Assembly (NCBI GenBank): GCA_963693085.1
Contig: OY856411.1
Span: forward strand, 1,349,472,050-1,349,536,049
From: Alisma plantago-aquatica
Lineage: Eukaryota; Streptophyta; Magnoliopsida; Alismatales; Alismataceae
Direction: 5' to 3'
DNA length: 64,000 bases
Each line of letters opens with the position of its first letter. The first letter of the stretch is position 1. The position numbers and the translations under genes are program-made. Positions 1 through 10,365 of this stretch are shown one piece after another. The notes under the pieces were generated by a model, which worked only from the letters and a program-made list of their open reading frames with translations, was not told the DNA's origin and did no database searches.

Positions 1-420
1 TTCACCTCTTTTACTGATATTTTCGATAAGTTGGCATTCCTTACATGCCTTGACAAAAGATGTCACGTCCTTGAACATGGTGGGCCAGTAAAACCCAGAG
101 TGGAGCACCTTTGCAACCGTCTTTTCTCCACTGTGATGTCCTCCATACGGTGAAGAATGGCTCTCTTTTAGGATTGACGAAACTTCTTCCTATAGTATAC
201 ATCTTCGATACAAATTGTCAGAACACCTTTTAAACAATAGTGGATCATCCCAGTAATAGTTCTTGACATCAGAGAAAAGCTTCTTCTTATGGTTGTACGT
301 TATGTCAGGTGGTAGCTTACCACAAGCCAGATAGTTACATATATCTGTGAACCACGACAATCTCTGCTCATCAGACTGAGCCATCAATAGGGCTTCATTA
401 GCATAATTGTCATTCACAAG
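1..420 (-). pseudogene. Athila-type integrase N-terminus (partial, runs off left edge)
   Basis: The minus strand reads [17 protein letters not shown] and [16 protein letters not shown], the linker that precedes integrase in Athila-type Ty3/gypsy pol. It continues into a zinc-binding HHCC module (HSSPYGGHHSGEK, then GFYWPTMFKDV and ACKECQ) between about 1 and 170. This module helps integrase hold the LTR ends. The catalytic DDE core would lie left of the window. A stop near 189-191 separates the linker from the HHCC part, so the frame is broken. It follows RNase H directly, giving the gypsy order RT-RH-IN. Family assignment is firm; the protein is not functional as read. Confidence 0.85.
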
Positions 421-900
421 TAACTAATTCTCTTCATCGAAAACTATTCTAGACAAGTGATCTGCTACAACATTTTGTTTTCCCTTTTTAGCAATGATTT
501 CATGATCAAATTCTTACAATAGTAGAGCCCATCTTAGAAGTATTGGCTTGGTATTTTCTTCTGTATGAGGTAACATATAGCGTTGTGGTCAGTATAAACT
601 TTAACCTTGTCTCCTATAAAGTATGATTGGAAATTGTCAAACGTGAACACAATCATTAGCATCTCCTTCTCAGTGGTGGTATAGTTCACTTGGGCTTCGT
701 CCAAGGTGCGACTGTCGTAACAGATGATATGGTGCTTTTTGTCTTTCTTTTGTCTAGCATCGCACATTATCTCAAATGGCAGCTCCCAATATGGAGCTTG
801 TATGGTAGGTGCAGAAGTCAAATCCTTCTTCAGGGTCTCGAAAGCTTTTAAGCATTCATCATCGAATTTGAACATTGCGTCCTTGATCAGTAAATTTGAA
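421..900 (-). pseudogene. Athila-type RNase H domain
   Basis: The minus strand shows LPFEIMCDA, YDSRTLDEAQVNYTTTEKE, FDNFQSYFIGDKVKVYTDH and, further on, KQNVVADHLSR. These are the landmarks of gypsy RNase H, which removes the RNA strand during reverse transcription. About ten residues that normally follow MCDA (the SDYAVGAVLG-like stretch with part of the active-site strand) are missing, and stops occur between 417 and 534. Joined upstream to the RT connection region and downstream to integrase. Inactive as it stands. Confidence 0.85.
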
Positions 901-2000
901 AGGGGCTTCGAGATTTTTGAGAAATCCTTGATGAACCTCCTATAGTATCCAACATGGCCCAGGAAACTTCATACCCCAGTCACAGACTTCGGTGGTGGGA
1001 GTTTGGAGATGGCTTTTATCTTGCTTAGATCCACCTCGATGCCCTTCTTGGAAATTTTGTGTCCTAGGACAATGCTACTCTGAACCATAAAGTGGCACTT
1101 CTCCCAATTTAGGACCAAATGTTTCTCCTCGCATCTCTGTAGAAATAAGGATAAATTTCTTAGGCAAGCATCGAATTATGTTACATAAATAGAGAATTCA
1201 TCCATAAACACTTCAACTATGTCTTCTAAGAAGTCAGAGAACATGGAAATCATGCAACGTTGGAAAGTTGCAGGAGCATTGTATAAGACAAAAGGCATTC
1301 TTCTGAAGGCGTATGTGCCATAGATGCACGTAAATGTAATCTTCTCTTGATCATCAGGGTGGATCGGAACTTGATAGAATCCAGAATATCCATCCAAGAA
1401 GTAGAAGTAGTCATGGTGGGCAAGTCTTTCTAAGACTTAGTTAATAAATGGCAAGGGAAAATGGTCTTTCTTTGTGGCTGAATTTAATTTTCTATAATCT
1501 ATGCACATTCTCCAGGCCGTGAAAGTTCTTGTGGATACTTTTTCACCATTATCTCCTCTCACTATAGCCATCCCACCCTTCTTAGGTACTACATGAATGG
1601 GGCTCACCCAGTTGTTGTCACTTATCGGGTATATAATCCATGCATCTCGTAGCTTCAATATTTCCTTCTTGACTACTTCTTTCAACATTTGGTTCAATTT
1701 CCTTTTAGGCGGCACCAATGGCTTTGTAGATTCTTCTAAATTTATCCTATGCATACACATGGCTGGGTTAAGTCCATTGATGTCCTCAACAGAGTATCAA
1801 AATTCTCTTTTATGCTCCCTCATCTCTTCCAGGAGTCTTTCCCGTTGTTCCTCTGTTAGGTTTGCATTTATGATGACGGTATTTCTTCCTTCTTCATCTA
1901 AGAATTTGTACTTCAGTCCTTCAGGTAGTGGCTTCAGTTCTGGCTTTGGCTTGGGAGCTTCTTGGTCTTTACTTGACCATTCCAGAGAAGCATATTTCAC
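901..2000 (-). pseudogene. Athila-type reverse transcriptase
   Basis: Fragments in gypsy RT order: ELKPLPEGLKYKFLDEEGR (linker, about 1900-1950), LCMHRI-like lead-in, WVSPIHVVPKKGG, RMCIDYRKLNSATKKDHFPL (fingers), LDGYSGFYQVPIHPDDQEK, FRRMPFVLYNAPATFQRCM (palm), and SFLGHVGYYRRFIKDFSKIS (thumb/connection, about 940-1000). The catalytic FMDD-type box reads VFMDEFS, so the second aspartate has become glutamate. Stops break the frame near 1437 and 1790. The domain made element cDNA; it lies between protease and RNase H as expected. Confidence 0.9.
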
Positions 2001-3021
2001 TATCTCTATTACTTCTTTGTCCTCGCTGAGATCACAAACCCCTCAGTTCTACCAAAGGATTTGGGTTGTTCAGGGCTCTCATCAGTGGGTCTACTGTGGC
2101 TTTTTCTTCTTGAATCTCTTCACAATATTGGTTATAGTTGTCCATGAAGTAGACCGATTCTGAAAGAGGCGGTCCCTTCATAGCATCCTTCACCTTGAAG
2201 TCTATGTGGCCATTTCCAACTCAGAGAGTTATGATGCCTTCGGGGACATCTATTAGAGCTCTTCCGGTTGCTAAAAATGGTCATCCAAATATCATAGGAC
2301 ACTCCGGGTCCTCCACAGTGTCTATCACAATGATGTCACAAGGTATAAAGAATCGTCTCACATGGATCAGGACATCTTCCACTATACCAACGAGTCTCTT
2401 AAACGTGTGATCCGCCAGTTCAATCCTCATATTTGTCTTGACCATATTGATCAATCCCAGATTTTTTGCTAAACTTAGGGGCATGAGGCTAATGCTAGCT
2501 CCCAAGTCTACTAGACCTTTCCTTTTAACGTTATCACCAACACAAAAAGGAATGTTAAAAGCTCATGGGTCTTTCTTCTTAGTTGGCAATTCAGCTTGTA
2601 TAAAGGCGCTAGACATATTTTCCAGGTGTACAGTCTCAACATGGTTTCCCCTTCTTCTCTTTGTGATGAGATCTTTGAAAAACTTTGCATATGTGGGCAT
2701 GTCCTCCAAAGCATCAAGGAATGGAACATCTATATGCAACTTCTTCACTGCTTCCATAAATTTTTCATATCTTTTCTTTAGGTGTGCCTTGATGAGCTTG
2801 TATGGGAACGGGATTCTTGGCACGTATGAATTTTTCTTTGTGAAGATTTCTTCAATAGGATCTGGATCCCTAGCTTCTCCATTTTTCTTTCTGCTTTCTT
2901 CAGTAGACTTTCCCTTGTCAACAGCCTTCTCAGAAGAAACTTCTTCCTCAAGTTGTGGTTCTTTCTCTTTTCCTTCCTTGTTTTTGTCCCTAGTTCCAGT
3001 GTTGATCAGCGTCCTCCCATA
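2001..3021 (-). pseudogene. Athila-type gag C-terminal linker and aspartic protease
   Basis: The minus strand first gives the conserved pre-protease block (MPRIPFPYKLIKAHLKKRYE, then LHIDVPFLDALEDMPTYAKF, about 2563-2823). The protease core follows with VDLGASISLMPLSLAKNLG near 2460-2510, where DLGAS is the catalytic DT/SGA-type motif, and VEDPECPMIFGRPFLATG near 2270-2310. The protease cuts Gag-Pol into mature proteins. The 2824-3021 stretch is Lys/Glu-rich spacer with no domain. Frames are shifted between blocks, so this is a relic. Confidence 0.85.
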
Positions 3022-4732
3022 TCAGAGGGTAGACATTTTTGTAGTCTTTGTATTTAATGGAATTTTTCCCAATGGATTTTTTACTAACTCTACCAATTGC
3101 GTGAGTTGTTGGTCAATTTGGCATTGATGTGTCTGCATATCCACCATCTGAACTTGCATGGTTGTCAGGACGCCAGAATTAGCTAGAGCACTTTGATCCA
3201 GTTGATCGTTCACAGTGGCTTGCCTCTTAGCAAAACTGAATAGTTGAGTTACTAAGTCTTGTTGGCTGTTATCTTTTCCTTGCCCTGATCCTTGGCCTTG
3301 GCCTTGGCTCGGTCCTTGGCTTGGTCCTGCCCCTTGGTGAGCCTAGTTCCTACCTTGTGCTGAGTAGTTATTCTTATTGGTCTGATAATTGGTTGTTCAA
3401 GTATACTGCATTTGTCTGTTTCTCTTTTTGAAACTTGGAGGCGGTTTTTGTGAATTGCTTAGCTAGTGTGAATTCTCAGTTGCATCCTTTTTTGTAGCTG
3501 AAACCAGGGTGGTCTGGCCTCTTCAAGTTGGCATAGGAAATGTTCTTCGTAGTATCCTCTTTGCTTTTGCTTTCTTCACTTTCCTCTAGCCTGGTGTAGA
3601 TACAGTTATCGACCCCATGTCCTCCTTCTCCACAGGTGACACACTTCATGACTTTCTCGGTATGCTTCTTGCCTTTGACTCCGGTATCTTTCAGCTATTT
3701 CACATCAGTTGCTATTTTTTGAATTTGAGTTGTTATAGTTTCTAAATCCTTGGCTTCCATAGATGGTCCTTCAGCCCCTACGTTCCTCGATGAGATTCTA
3801 TCATTCCTTTCATAGTCTACTCCTGCTTGTAGTAATGCCATGTTTTCTATTATCTTCATGGTTCTGCTTGGCTTCTTCCCGAGGAAATTACTGCCAGCGT
3901 CTGCATTTAACGAAGTCCTTTCCGTATGAGTCATCCAATTATAGAAAGTGGTTACTAGGAACCCCTTGTGATAATTATGGTGCGGGTAATCCCTAAGGTA
4001 CTCCTGGAAACATTCTCATGCCTCATGCAAGTTCTCTCCTAGCTTTTATGCAAAAGTGGCAATCTTTTACATGTTGTGGATTATCCTCTCTATAGGATAA
4101 AACTTTGTAACAAAAACATCCGCTAGGGGTCTCCACCCATTTATAGATTGATGAGGGAGATTTAAATACCAAGAGAGAGCCTTGTCTTCTAAAGATAAGT
4201 TGAAACCCTTGCAGTATATCACCTCTTACGGGACTCCCCTCATCTTTATAGTATCACATATATTTTTAAAAGCATCGAGATGATGGTACGGATTTTCTCT
4301 TGAGTTCCCGTGAAAAGGTTTGTTCTGGATCGTAGATATGACAGCTGGTTTTAGCTCAAAGTTTGTTGCATTGAAGTTTGGTATGATGATCGGACACCTA
4401 GACTCATTGGCTCTTGTTGCTGCCAACTCACAAAGAGTCTTCCCTTCTTCGTCATCCTCATTATCGCTATCCCGACCATCACACTCATGTTCATTGTCAC
4501 AATGGTTACGGTGATGCCTTCTTCGATGCCTGTGGTGTCATTCCTCATCTTGTCGGTCTTCTTCGTGACGATCATCTTCACAACGATCTTCAACCCTATT
4601 GTCCTCTTCATGTCGACGATCGTCATTGTAACATACATCTCTGTCTTCATCCGATCCTGGTGGTGGTGGGTTGTGTTGATTCCTCACATCCCACTCGTCA
4701 GTAGAGAGAGTAACGTCCACACAAGGTGGCAT
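3022..4732 (-). pseudogene. Athila-type gag
   Basis: The start chosen is the ATG at 4730-4732, about 220 bp after the primer binding site. It opens MPPCVDVTLSTDEWDVRNQH and runs into an Asp/Glu/Arg-rich repeat-like stretch. The capsid region reads NFELKPAVISTIQNKPF, YHHLDAFKNICDTIKMRGVP and LSLEDKALSWYLNLP, matching the retrotrans_gag fold. One zinc knuckle, CVTCGEGGHGVDNC (C-X2-C-X4-H-X4-C), lies near 3610-3650. At least three stops and a frameshift near 4430-4540 disable it. Gag forms the virus-like particle and packages element RNA. Confidence 0.85.
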
Positions 4733-4953
4733 GGTGAAAAGGAGTAAAGTCGAATGAGTCTGCTTCTTCCTGGGTGTTTGATTAGACCGTACAGTCGAGT
4801 TATCAAACTGGATGTGTTAAAACAAACTATTCTACACAAACTTAGGGTAGGGTAGCAGACTTAAAGTAACTGTGTTGCCAAGCTTATTACTAAGCTTGAG
4901 GCACGGGAGTATAGTGAGTGGACTCGAGTTATTAATAGTGTTGTTTTGTCTTT
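4733..4953 (-). other. untranslated leader of the Athila-type element
   Basis: No open frame of interest. It is the spacer between the tRNA-Asp primer site and the gag start and would hold the 5' untranslated region and packaging signals. Confidence 0.6.
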
Positions 4954-4971
4954 TCCCCGGCAACGGCGCCA
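4954..4971 (-). promoter_or_regulatory. primer binding site, tRNA-Asp
   Basis: The minus strand reads TGGCGCCGTTGCCGGGGA, an 18-base match to the complement of the 3' end of plant tRNA-Asp with its CCA tail. A tRNA-Asp primer is typical of Athila elements. It lies 6 bases inside the LTR end and fixes the element's polarity (minus strand, 5' LTR at higher coordinates). Confidence 0.93.
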
Positions 4972-6076
4972 AAAAGTTGACCGGTCTCAATCGCACATCC
5001 AAAGGGAGTGGATTCAGAGTAGTCAGACTTTTAAAGAGATAACTCGACTCTCAGGGCCCCACAACGATAAATGAGGTCCAATGTAGTGATCAGGGTCAAA
5101 CACAGGGATAAGGTTGGCAGTGTTATGCTCACAGAATCTAACACTCTTATACTCCAGAACACGCGGGTATATAAAAAGGTGTTCCCTAAGGAACTATGGC
5201 ACACAAACCAAGGTTGGATAAGAAAAACAAGAATAAGAAGAACAAATGAAAACAAAAAAACAAGACAAAACAAGTATATGGAAGAAAACTTGGGTTGGGG
5301 TTCACCTACTGAGGCTTCCCACCAACATGCAATATCATCTCTCTCTTGCATACTCTTACCAAGATTATAAGCAACCATCAAAGGTGTCTATTCCACTCTC
5401 TTTTGAGATGAGGATAGATCTAAGTCTAAGGGTAGTCTCTTTCTCGAGACGACCACACGTAAACCACGTCTCATAACATATGGTTTTAAAGCTTTAGCAT
5501 TCCAACACTGTTGTGCATTCGTACTACTCCATAACACATGATAAATGTGATATTACTCTCTTGAGATATCAACTATCAAACATCACAAAATGGTAGCTAA
5601 GCATACAAGTGAAGCATTAAAATAGGTGCATGGAGATAATCTTGATAAGAATATATATATTCAACTGAAAGAGACAATATACATGTTGGGAGAGCCTTAG
5701 TGTCTACTCCCAACCCAAGTTAAGGTGTTTAGCCACTCATGCTTACAGACAGCATAATGGCATTATAGAAAGATGGATACATGAAGTCCCACGAAGAGAG
5801 GAGGGAAGTACAGCAAAATGGAATGATAGATCTAGAGAGAGAAAAGGCATGATATGACACGATACTTCTTTAGATCTGGATCTAACACGTCGATGGCATG
5901 GATGATCTTCTTCTCTCAAAGAAGGAGTTTTTAGTCTTCTCTCTCCTCAGCTTCTGCCTTTGGAGATCCAAGACAAGTGGATGGGATAGTATGGAATGAG
6001 TCTGGGATGCAGCAGCACTTCGGGGTCCTCGGGATCCGATATATGATCTGATGATTTGACAAGATGGGTGGGTGGC

Positions 6077-6086
6077 CTATTTATAG
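6077..6086 (-). promoter_or_regulatory. TATA box of the Athila LTR
   Basis: The minus strand reads CCTATAAATAGG around this site, a strong plant TATA box. Transcription would start about 30 bp downstream, near 6050, and run towards gag. Confidence 0.65.
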
Positions 6087-6109
6087 GCACATTCCACCGA
6101 CTTAAGCCT

Positions 6110-6600
6110 AAACCACGATCACGGTCTTGGTTGGGTGAGGTGTGAGACTGTGGGCGTGGTCTGCTCTTTATTCCTCTTTTCATTGTGGTCGACTGAGTCA
6201 CGGTCTGCCACTTGCTTGTGGCCTGGAAATGATCGCGGTTGAGGTCGATTTGTGTGTTGCTTTGGAGAGGTCAAGGTTGAGGTCTTCTCACTCGATCACA
6301 ATCTGCAAGGGTCGCAGGCTTAGCAATGACCACGGCCTCCATGCTGGTCGCGGTCAGTAGGGATCGCGATCCCATATGGATCGTGGCCTTATTTGAGTCA
6401 CGGGCAAACTTTACATACGCGGTCTCCAAATACACTGTGGTCTCTAGTTTGACGGGTGCCTTTGTACTGATCGTGACCTCCTTGTGATCGCAGTTGAGCA
6501 GTTATTGCGGCTTTAGTATGATCGCGGTCTGACTTCAATGCATTATGACCTCGGTCTTAAAGCGGCAAAGAGACCGTGACCGCGGTTGAAGGATAAGTGG
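6110..6600. repeat. degenerate GATCGCGGTC-type motif cluster in U3
   Basis: About fifteen loosely spaced copies of a 10-12 bp core, such as GATCACGGTC, GAGTCACGGTC, GATCGCGGTT, GGTCGCGGTC, GATCGTGGCC, GATCGTGACC and GATCGCGGTC, fill the U3 just upstream of the TATA box. The spacing is irregular (about 20-40 bp). CpG is plentiful here compared with the AT-rich surroundings. It looks like an array of binding sites or a worn minisatellite. Confidence 0.65.
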
Positions 6601-6744
6601 GTCGTGTTCGAGGTAACAACTGTGACTTGGGCTGTAAATGTACCTGAAATCATGTAAGTGAGGTTTTAGTCAAAAAGATGGTAAAACTTTGGGAAAAGCT
6701 AAAAAAAGATATACTAAAAGAGGTATAAAATATATACAAAAAAT

Positions 6745-7966
6745 ATGTAACATAAAGTGTTATCACAAGGGTTGGTTGAACTTTTGATGGTATGATTCAA
6801 ATTCCCCAGGGCATAATAAAAGATGTAAGACATCTGTGTAGCATATCTGTTTAGGGTTTTACACAATGCTTCATATTGGATGATAACCCTTGTTTGCTTT
6901 CTTTTCACTGAGATCATGTATAGTACAATAACAGATAATAGATATGCTTATGTTGTAGTTATCTCATGTTGTTAACATGCTTATGTTGTCAAATATACTG
7001 ACATTGATAGTTAAGATAATGTTGCTAGGTATGTTTAATATTGCTAGCCATGACTATGTAACTAGAAATGCTTAAATGGATAATCATGCCTATGTAGTTA
7101 ATTGTGTTATGATGTTAGTTCTACTTATAATATAGATATGTTCCCTTTATTTGACATGCCAATATTGATAGTCATGTTATGTTACTAGACATATTCATGA
7201 TGTCATGGATGCTTATGCTACTAGATTGCTTGTGCTATTAGCAAGGAATATGATGATAGTCAGATTAATGATAATGATTGTTATTAGATGCAATTTGATG
7301 ATATTTGAGTAGATATCTATCCATAGAAATGGATTTATTTGTTGTCTATATATGCATTGATGATCATACTTGTTGCTAAGATTATTTGCTTAATCTGTTT
7401 AGCATACTTAAATTGTTCAATATGTTAAATTGATTATTGAATACTCCAACTTCTTAGTTATCTACTATTTGAAATGTTGTAATCAATAAGCATTGTTGGA
7501 GGTTATATCTCTTGCTGGGACATGAGTCTCACCCTTGTGGTTTGCCACATATTTTTAGGTAATCAGCAGTGACGAAAATAGAACTGTGGAAGTAAAGAGG
7601 AACTATAGTAATGAATCTTTGAGAAAGTTGATTAGATGTCTAGTGTGTCCTAGAGTCATCCATGTACTCTCAGGTCCTGGCAGGAAAATTTGTATATGGT
7701 GTTTCAAACGAATCAAACTTTTGTAAGCATGTTAATGCTTGTTTGTGTGGCATATACAAATATTGTTCTCATGTGTATATATGTTGTGGCTATTCTTGGC
7801 ATAGTATGGATACAAGAAAGATGTTGGGCTCTTATGCAAACGTTTCTCAGTGGGTGTTGATGTTGAAATCAGTTTTAATTTACCCATTTTTTGGGTATGT
7901 GATTAATTAATGATCGATTGTGTTTTATGTTTTGAGTACTATCATTTAGTGTAACAAGTTCTTACA
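6745..7966 (+). mobile_element. partial left LTR of a Tekay/Del-type element
   Basis: This stretch is a diverged direct repeat of 13937-15171: both carry AGTACAATAA-AGATAATAG, a CTTTCTTTTCACTGAGATCA block, and the GATCGATTGTGTTTTATG end. It ends next to a tRNA-iMet-like primer site at 7970. Only the last 1.2 kb of the family's about 4.8-kb LTR is present, because similarity stops near 6745. The 6653-6744 stretch between it and the Athila LTR is AT-rich and I see nothing in it. Short open frames inside it are repeated in the other copy and are not genes. Confidence 0.75.
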
Positions 7967-7969
7967 AGT

Positions 7970-7981
7970 TGGTACCAGAGA
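7970..7981 (+). promoter_or_regulatory. primer binding site, tRNA-iMet-like
   Basis: TGGTACCAGAGA resembles the canonical TGGTATCAGAGC that pairs with initiator tRNA-Met, with two changes. It sits 3 bases after the inferred LTR end. Confidence 0.6.
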
Positions 7982-10035
7982 TTTAGGTTCACTGAGTCTA
8001 CATGGACATTAGAACTTAGGACTAGAATGATGTTTAAGTAAGGAACATGATATGAAAATATAGTGCATACTACCTAATCTCAACACTTGGATTCCCTGGC
8101 CAGGTATTCAATTATTGAATAAAATGTATGTATGGAACTCTTAGAGTGTTATCTTTCTGATTACTCTGATCAAGTAGTCATTTTGAGACAATCTAAAGAG
8201 CATAATGAATCAAAAATCATGATGCAGATAACTCAATATTACCTCAAGAGAAGATGAGAATTATCATTATCTATCAAAGCTTGAATGTTTGGTAACTATA
8301 AGAGAAAGATACAACACCATGAAATCTAAATCTAAATACAAATAAGAAAACTAGGAGTTCTTGAAGATGTGATTCAAGAAGATAATAAAGTAAAAGACAA
8401 ATAAGTTTGTGCTTATAAAGCAAATCAAGGTATGAAATCCACATAAGATGGAGAGAGCTCCTATAATAAGTACAAAGTGAGAAGATAAATGAGAACAATG
8501 ACAAAGGAATAAGGTGGAACCAGAGTTAATCTCAGACCAACCTATGTGTGTAAGAAAGTGTTAATGTAAAATCAACATGGCGTTTGAAAGAAATTAAGGG
8601 AGATGATCCATGTTTAATGAAGAAAATGTGGAATGTGATGATTTACATGTTGATAAGTGGTTGAAAAACATAATAAAATAAGATAACATACCCAAGTGTG
8701 ATAGATAGTCATCAATGAAGGAGTAATGAGATATGTTAATCATGATGATTCCCATGCTAATGGCAAGGAACCCGAAATGAAAAAGGTAAAATGATAAATA
8801 AGAAGTTGTAACTTGCATAATGAAAATAAAATTGGTTACCTTTTTTATAGTGACCCTTAAACAATGTTGTTATGATGTGGGAAGTGTGTTTCCCTTTGTG
8901 TATTTCCTTTCCAGGGCACAGTTTTTAAGTGGATCATTGACACTTGGTATGTGTGGATTTATTGTAAACATGAGGGTGGATAACTTATTATAGCATAAGG
9001 TTGCTTGGACTATGGTTACAAGATCATGAAGTTTGTGATGAGTTTACTTTTGAGCCTTCCAATAATTAGGAAGACTCCTATTATATGTCTTGATATTTGT
9101 TATGTTGATAAAAGTGGATGAGATAACGATCTGAGTTCCCTATAGCTTATGAGGTGGATACCAAGGTAATGAATCCTAGTATCCAAGATGTATCAATAGT
9201 ATGGGAAGTATATGAAGGTTGGAGATGTTTATTAAATGAACACTCCAAGTGTTCCTCTCCCTTAGAGAGAGAGTTTATGATGACCCTCTAAATGTTGTTT
9301 GGAAGGAAAAACAAAAGTGATTCTATAATGTTGTGTATGGTTCAGTGATAGCTGGGCAAGACCACTATCAAGGATAGATGGTTTTTTGATTAGTATATAT
9401 GTGCTACCGTGTTTCTTTAAGATAAAATATCCTTTAGACATGAGAGTTAGAATGGATGACATAAGTTACATGGCCATGGTGATTTTAGGGTTATGTCCTT
9501 TATATTAACCAATGTACCAATAGAATTTATGAATAGGAGAAACATAGTGTTCATGTCATGTCTTACAAGTTGTAGCAAGCGTTGAATTATGACATATCAA
9601 GGTATTTTAGAGATGGTCAGTAACTTGGTCAACATCTTTGCTAAACCTTAAGAATGTTGAAGTAACTGTACTTATGTGTGACAAGTCTAGCAAGAATGAG
9701 TTGGGGGTTGACTAAAGTATCCTTTTAGAGTTATGATACCTATGTTAAGTATGTTATGTGAATCTTGATAAGATGAAGACAATGTCGTCGCTCTACCCCT
9801 AACAATGTCAATTGGGAAGTTATATTTGTTAACAGTTATAGACAAGTGTATGATTATTCAACCAAATAGATGGTCAGTTCACCTTTGAGACGATTGGAGA
9901 ATCCTCTAAAAACATAATCCTCATAGTTCTTGAAAATTAGGGGATGCCTACTTGGTTGATTGAGTTGTTAATTACAACAATCATTAAAGGAGCATAGAGA
10001 TGAAACCTTGTAAATTTACATATGATACAAGTTAC
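7982..10035 (+). mobile_element. decayed internal region of the Tekay/Del-type element
   Basis: Gag and most of pol should lie here, but every frame is full of stops and I could not place gag, protease, RT or integrase motifs with confidence. At about 2.0 kb it is much shorter than the 4-5 kb coding region of complete relatives, so deletion as well as point decay is likely. The minus-strand frames at 8274-8504, 8594-8818 and 9262-9462 match nothing I recognise. Confidence 0.5.
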
Positions 10036-10365
10036 ATGATGTTTCATGTTTAATAAGAGTCATAAAGTATGACCTATAAATGATGTGCGGTATAATAGAT
10101 AGAATAGTTCAAGACAATAGTTGCAGTTCCAAGTTGAAAGGTACTACCATACCAATACAGGTGGCACAACAGATCTTATGTTGAACCAAGGTGACACATG
10201 CAAGAGTTGAGGGATAAGAATATGTATTCTATGAGAATGATGTAACATCATCATGTGATGAAAGTAACAATGTGGAAGGTTGAGGATGATGTGCATGATA
10301 AGTATTTATCTTTGTTTACCTTGGATTTTGGGGACAAAATCCCTGTTAGGGGTTTATGGTTGTGA
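10036..10365 (+). pseudogene. Tekay/Del-type pol C-terminus with remnant chromodomain tail
   Basis: One continuous frame, with stops, shows FHV at 10042, then LRDK at about 10207, then TMWKVEDDVHDKYLSLFT at 10267-10320. These match in order and spacing the end of chromovirus pol (FHVSxLR, then LRNK, then ATWExEDDMRxxYPxLF). The chromodomain normally steers integration to heterochromatin. It ends with the characteristic LDFGDKIP tail and a stop at 10363-10365 that overlaps the LTR start. Several stops look like C-to-T changes at former CpG or CpHpG sites. Confidence 0.75.
10344..10358 (+). promoter_or_regulatory. weak polypurine tract before the Tekay LTR
   Basis: GTTAGGGGTTTATGG lies just upstream of the LTR start at 10361, where the plus-strand primer should be. 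It is interrupted by pyrimidines, so it is likely decayed. Confidence 0.45.

Larger units (their letters stand above)
4978..6652 (-). mobile_element. 5' LTR of the Athila-type element
   Basis: Its 3' end (minus-strand ...CCGGTCA) is fixed by the neighbouring primer site. The 5' end is placed at the minus-strand TGATTTCAGGTAC near 6652, giving TGA...TCA ends and about 1675 bp, a usual Athila size; this boundary is less certain. A TATA box lies at 6077-6086, so U3 is about 570 bp and R-U5 about 1.1 kb. The partner LTR is outside the window, so target-site duplications cannot be checked. Small open frames at 5031-5476 and 5947-6360 show no protein similarity I recognise. Confidence 0.75.

Noticed and set aside
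1597..3127. Long plus-strand frames (188 and 229 codons)
   Set aside because: They lie antisense to the Athila protease and RT, which have clear family motifs on the other strand.
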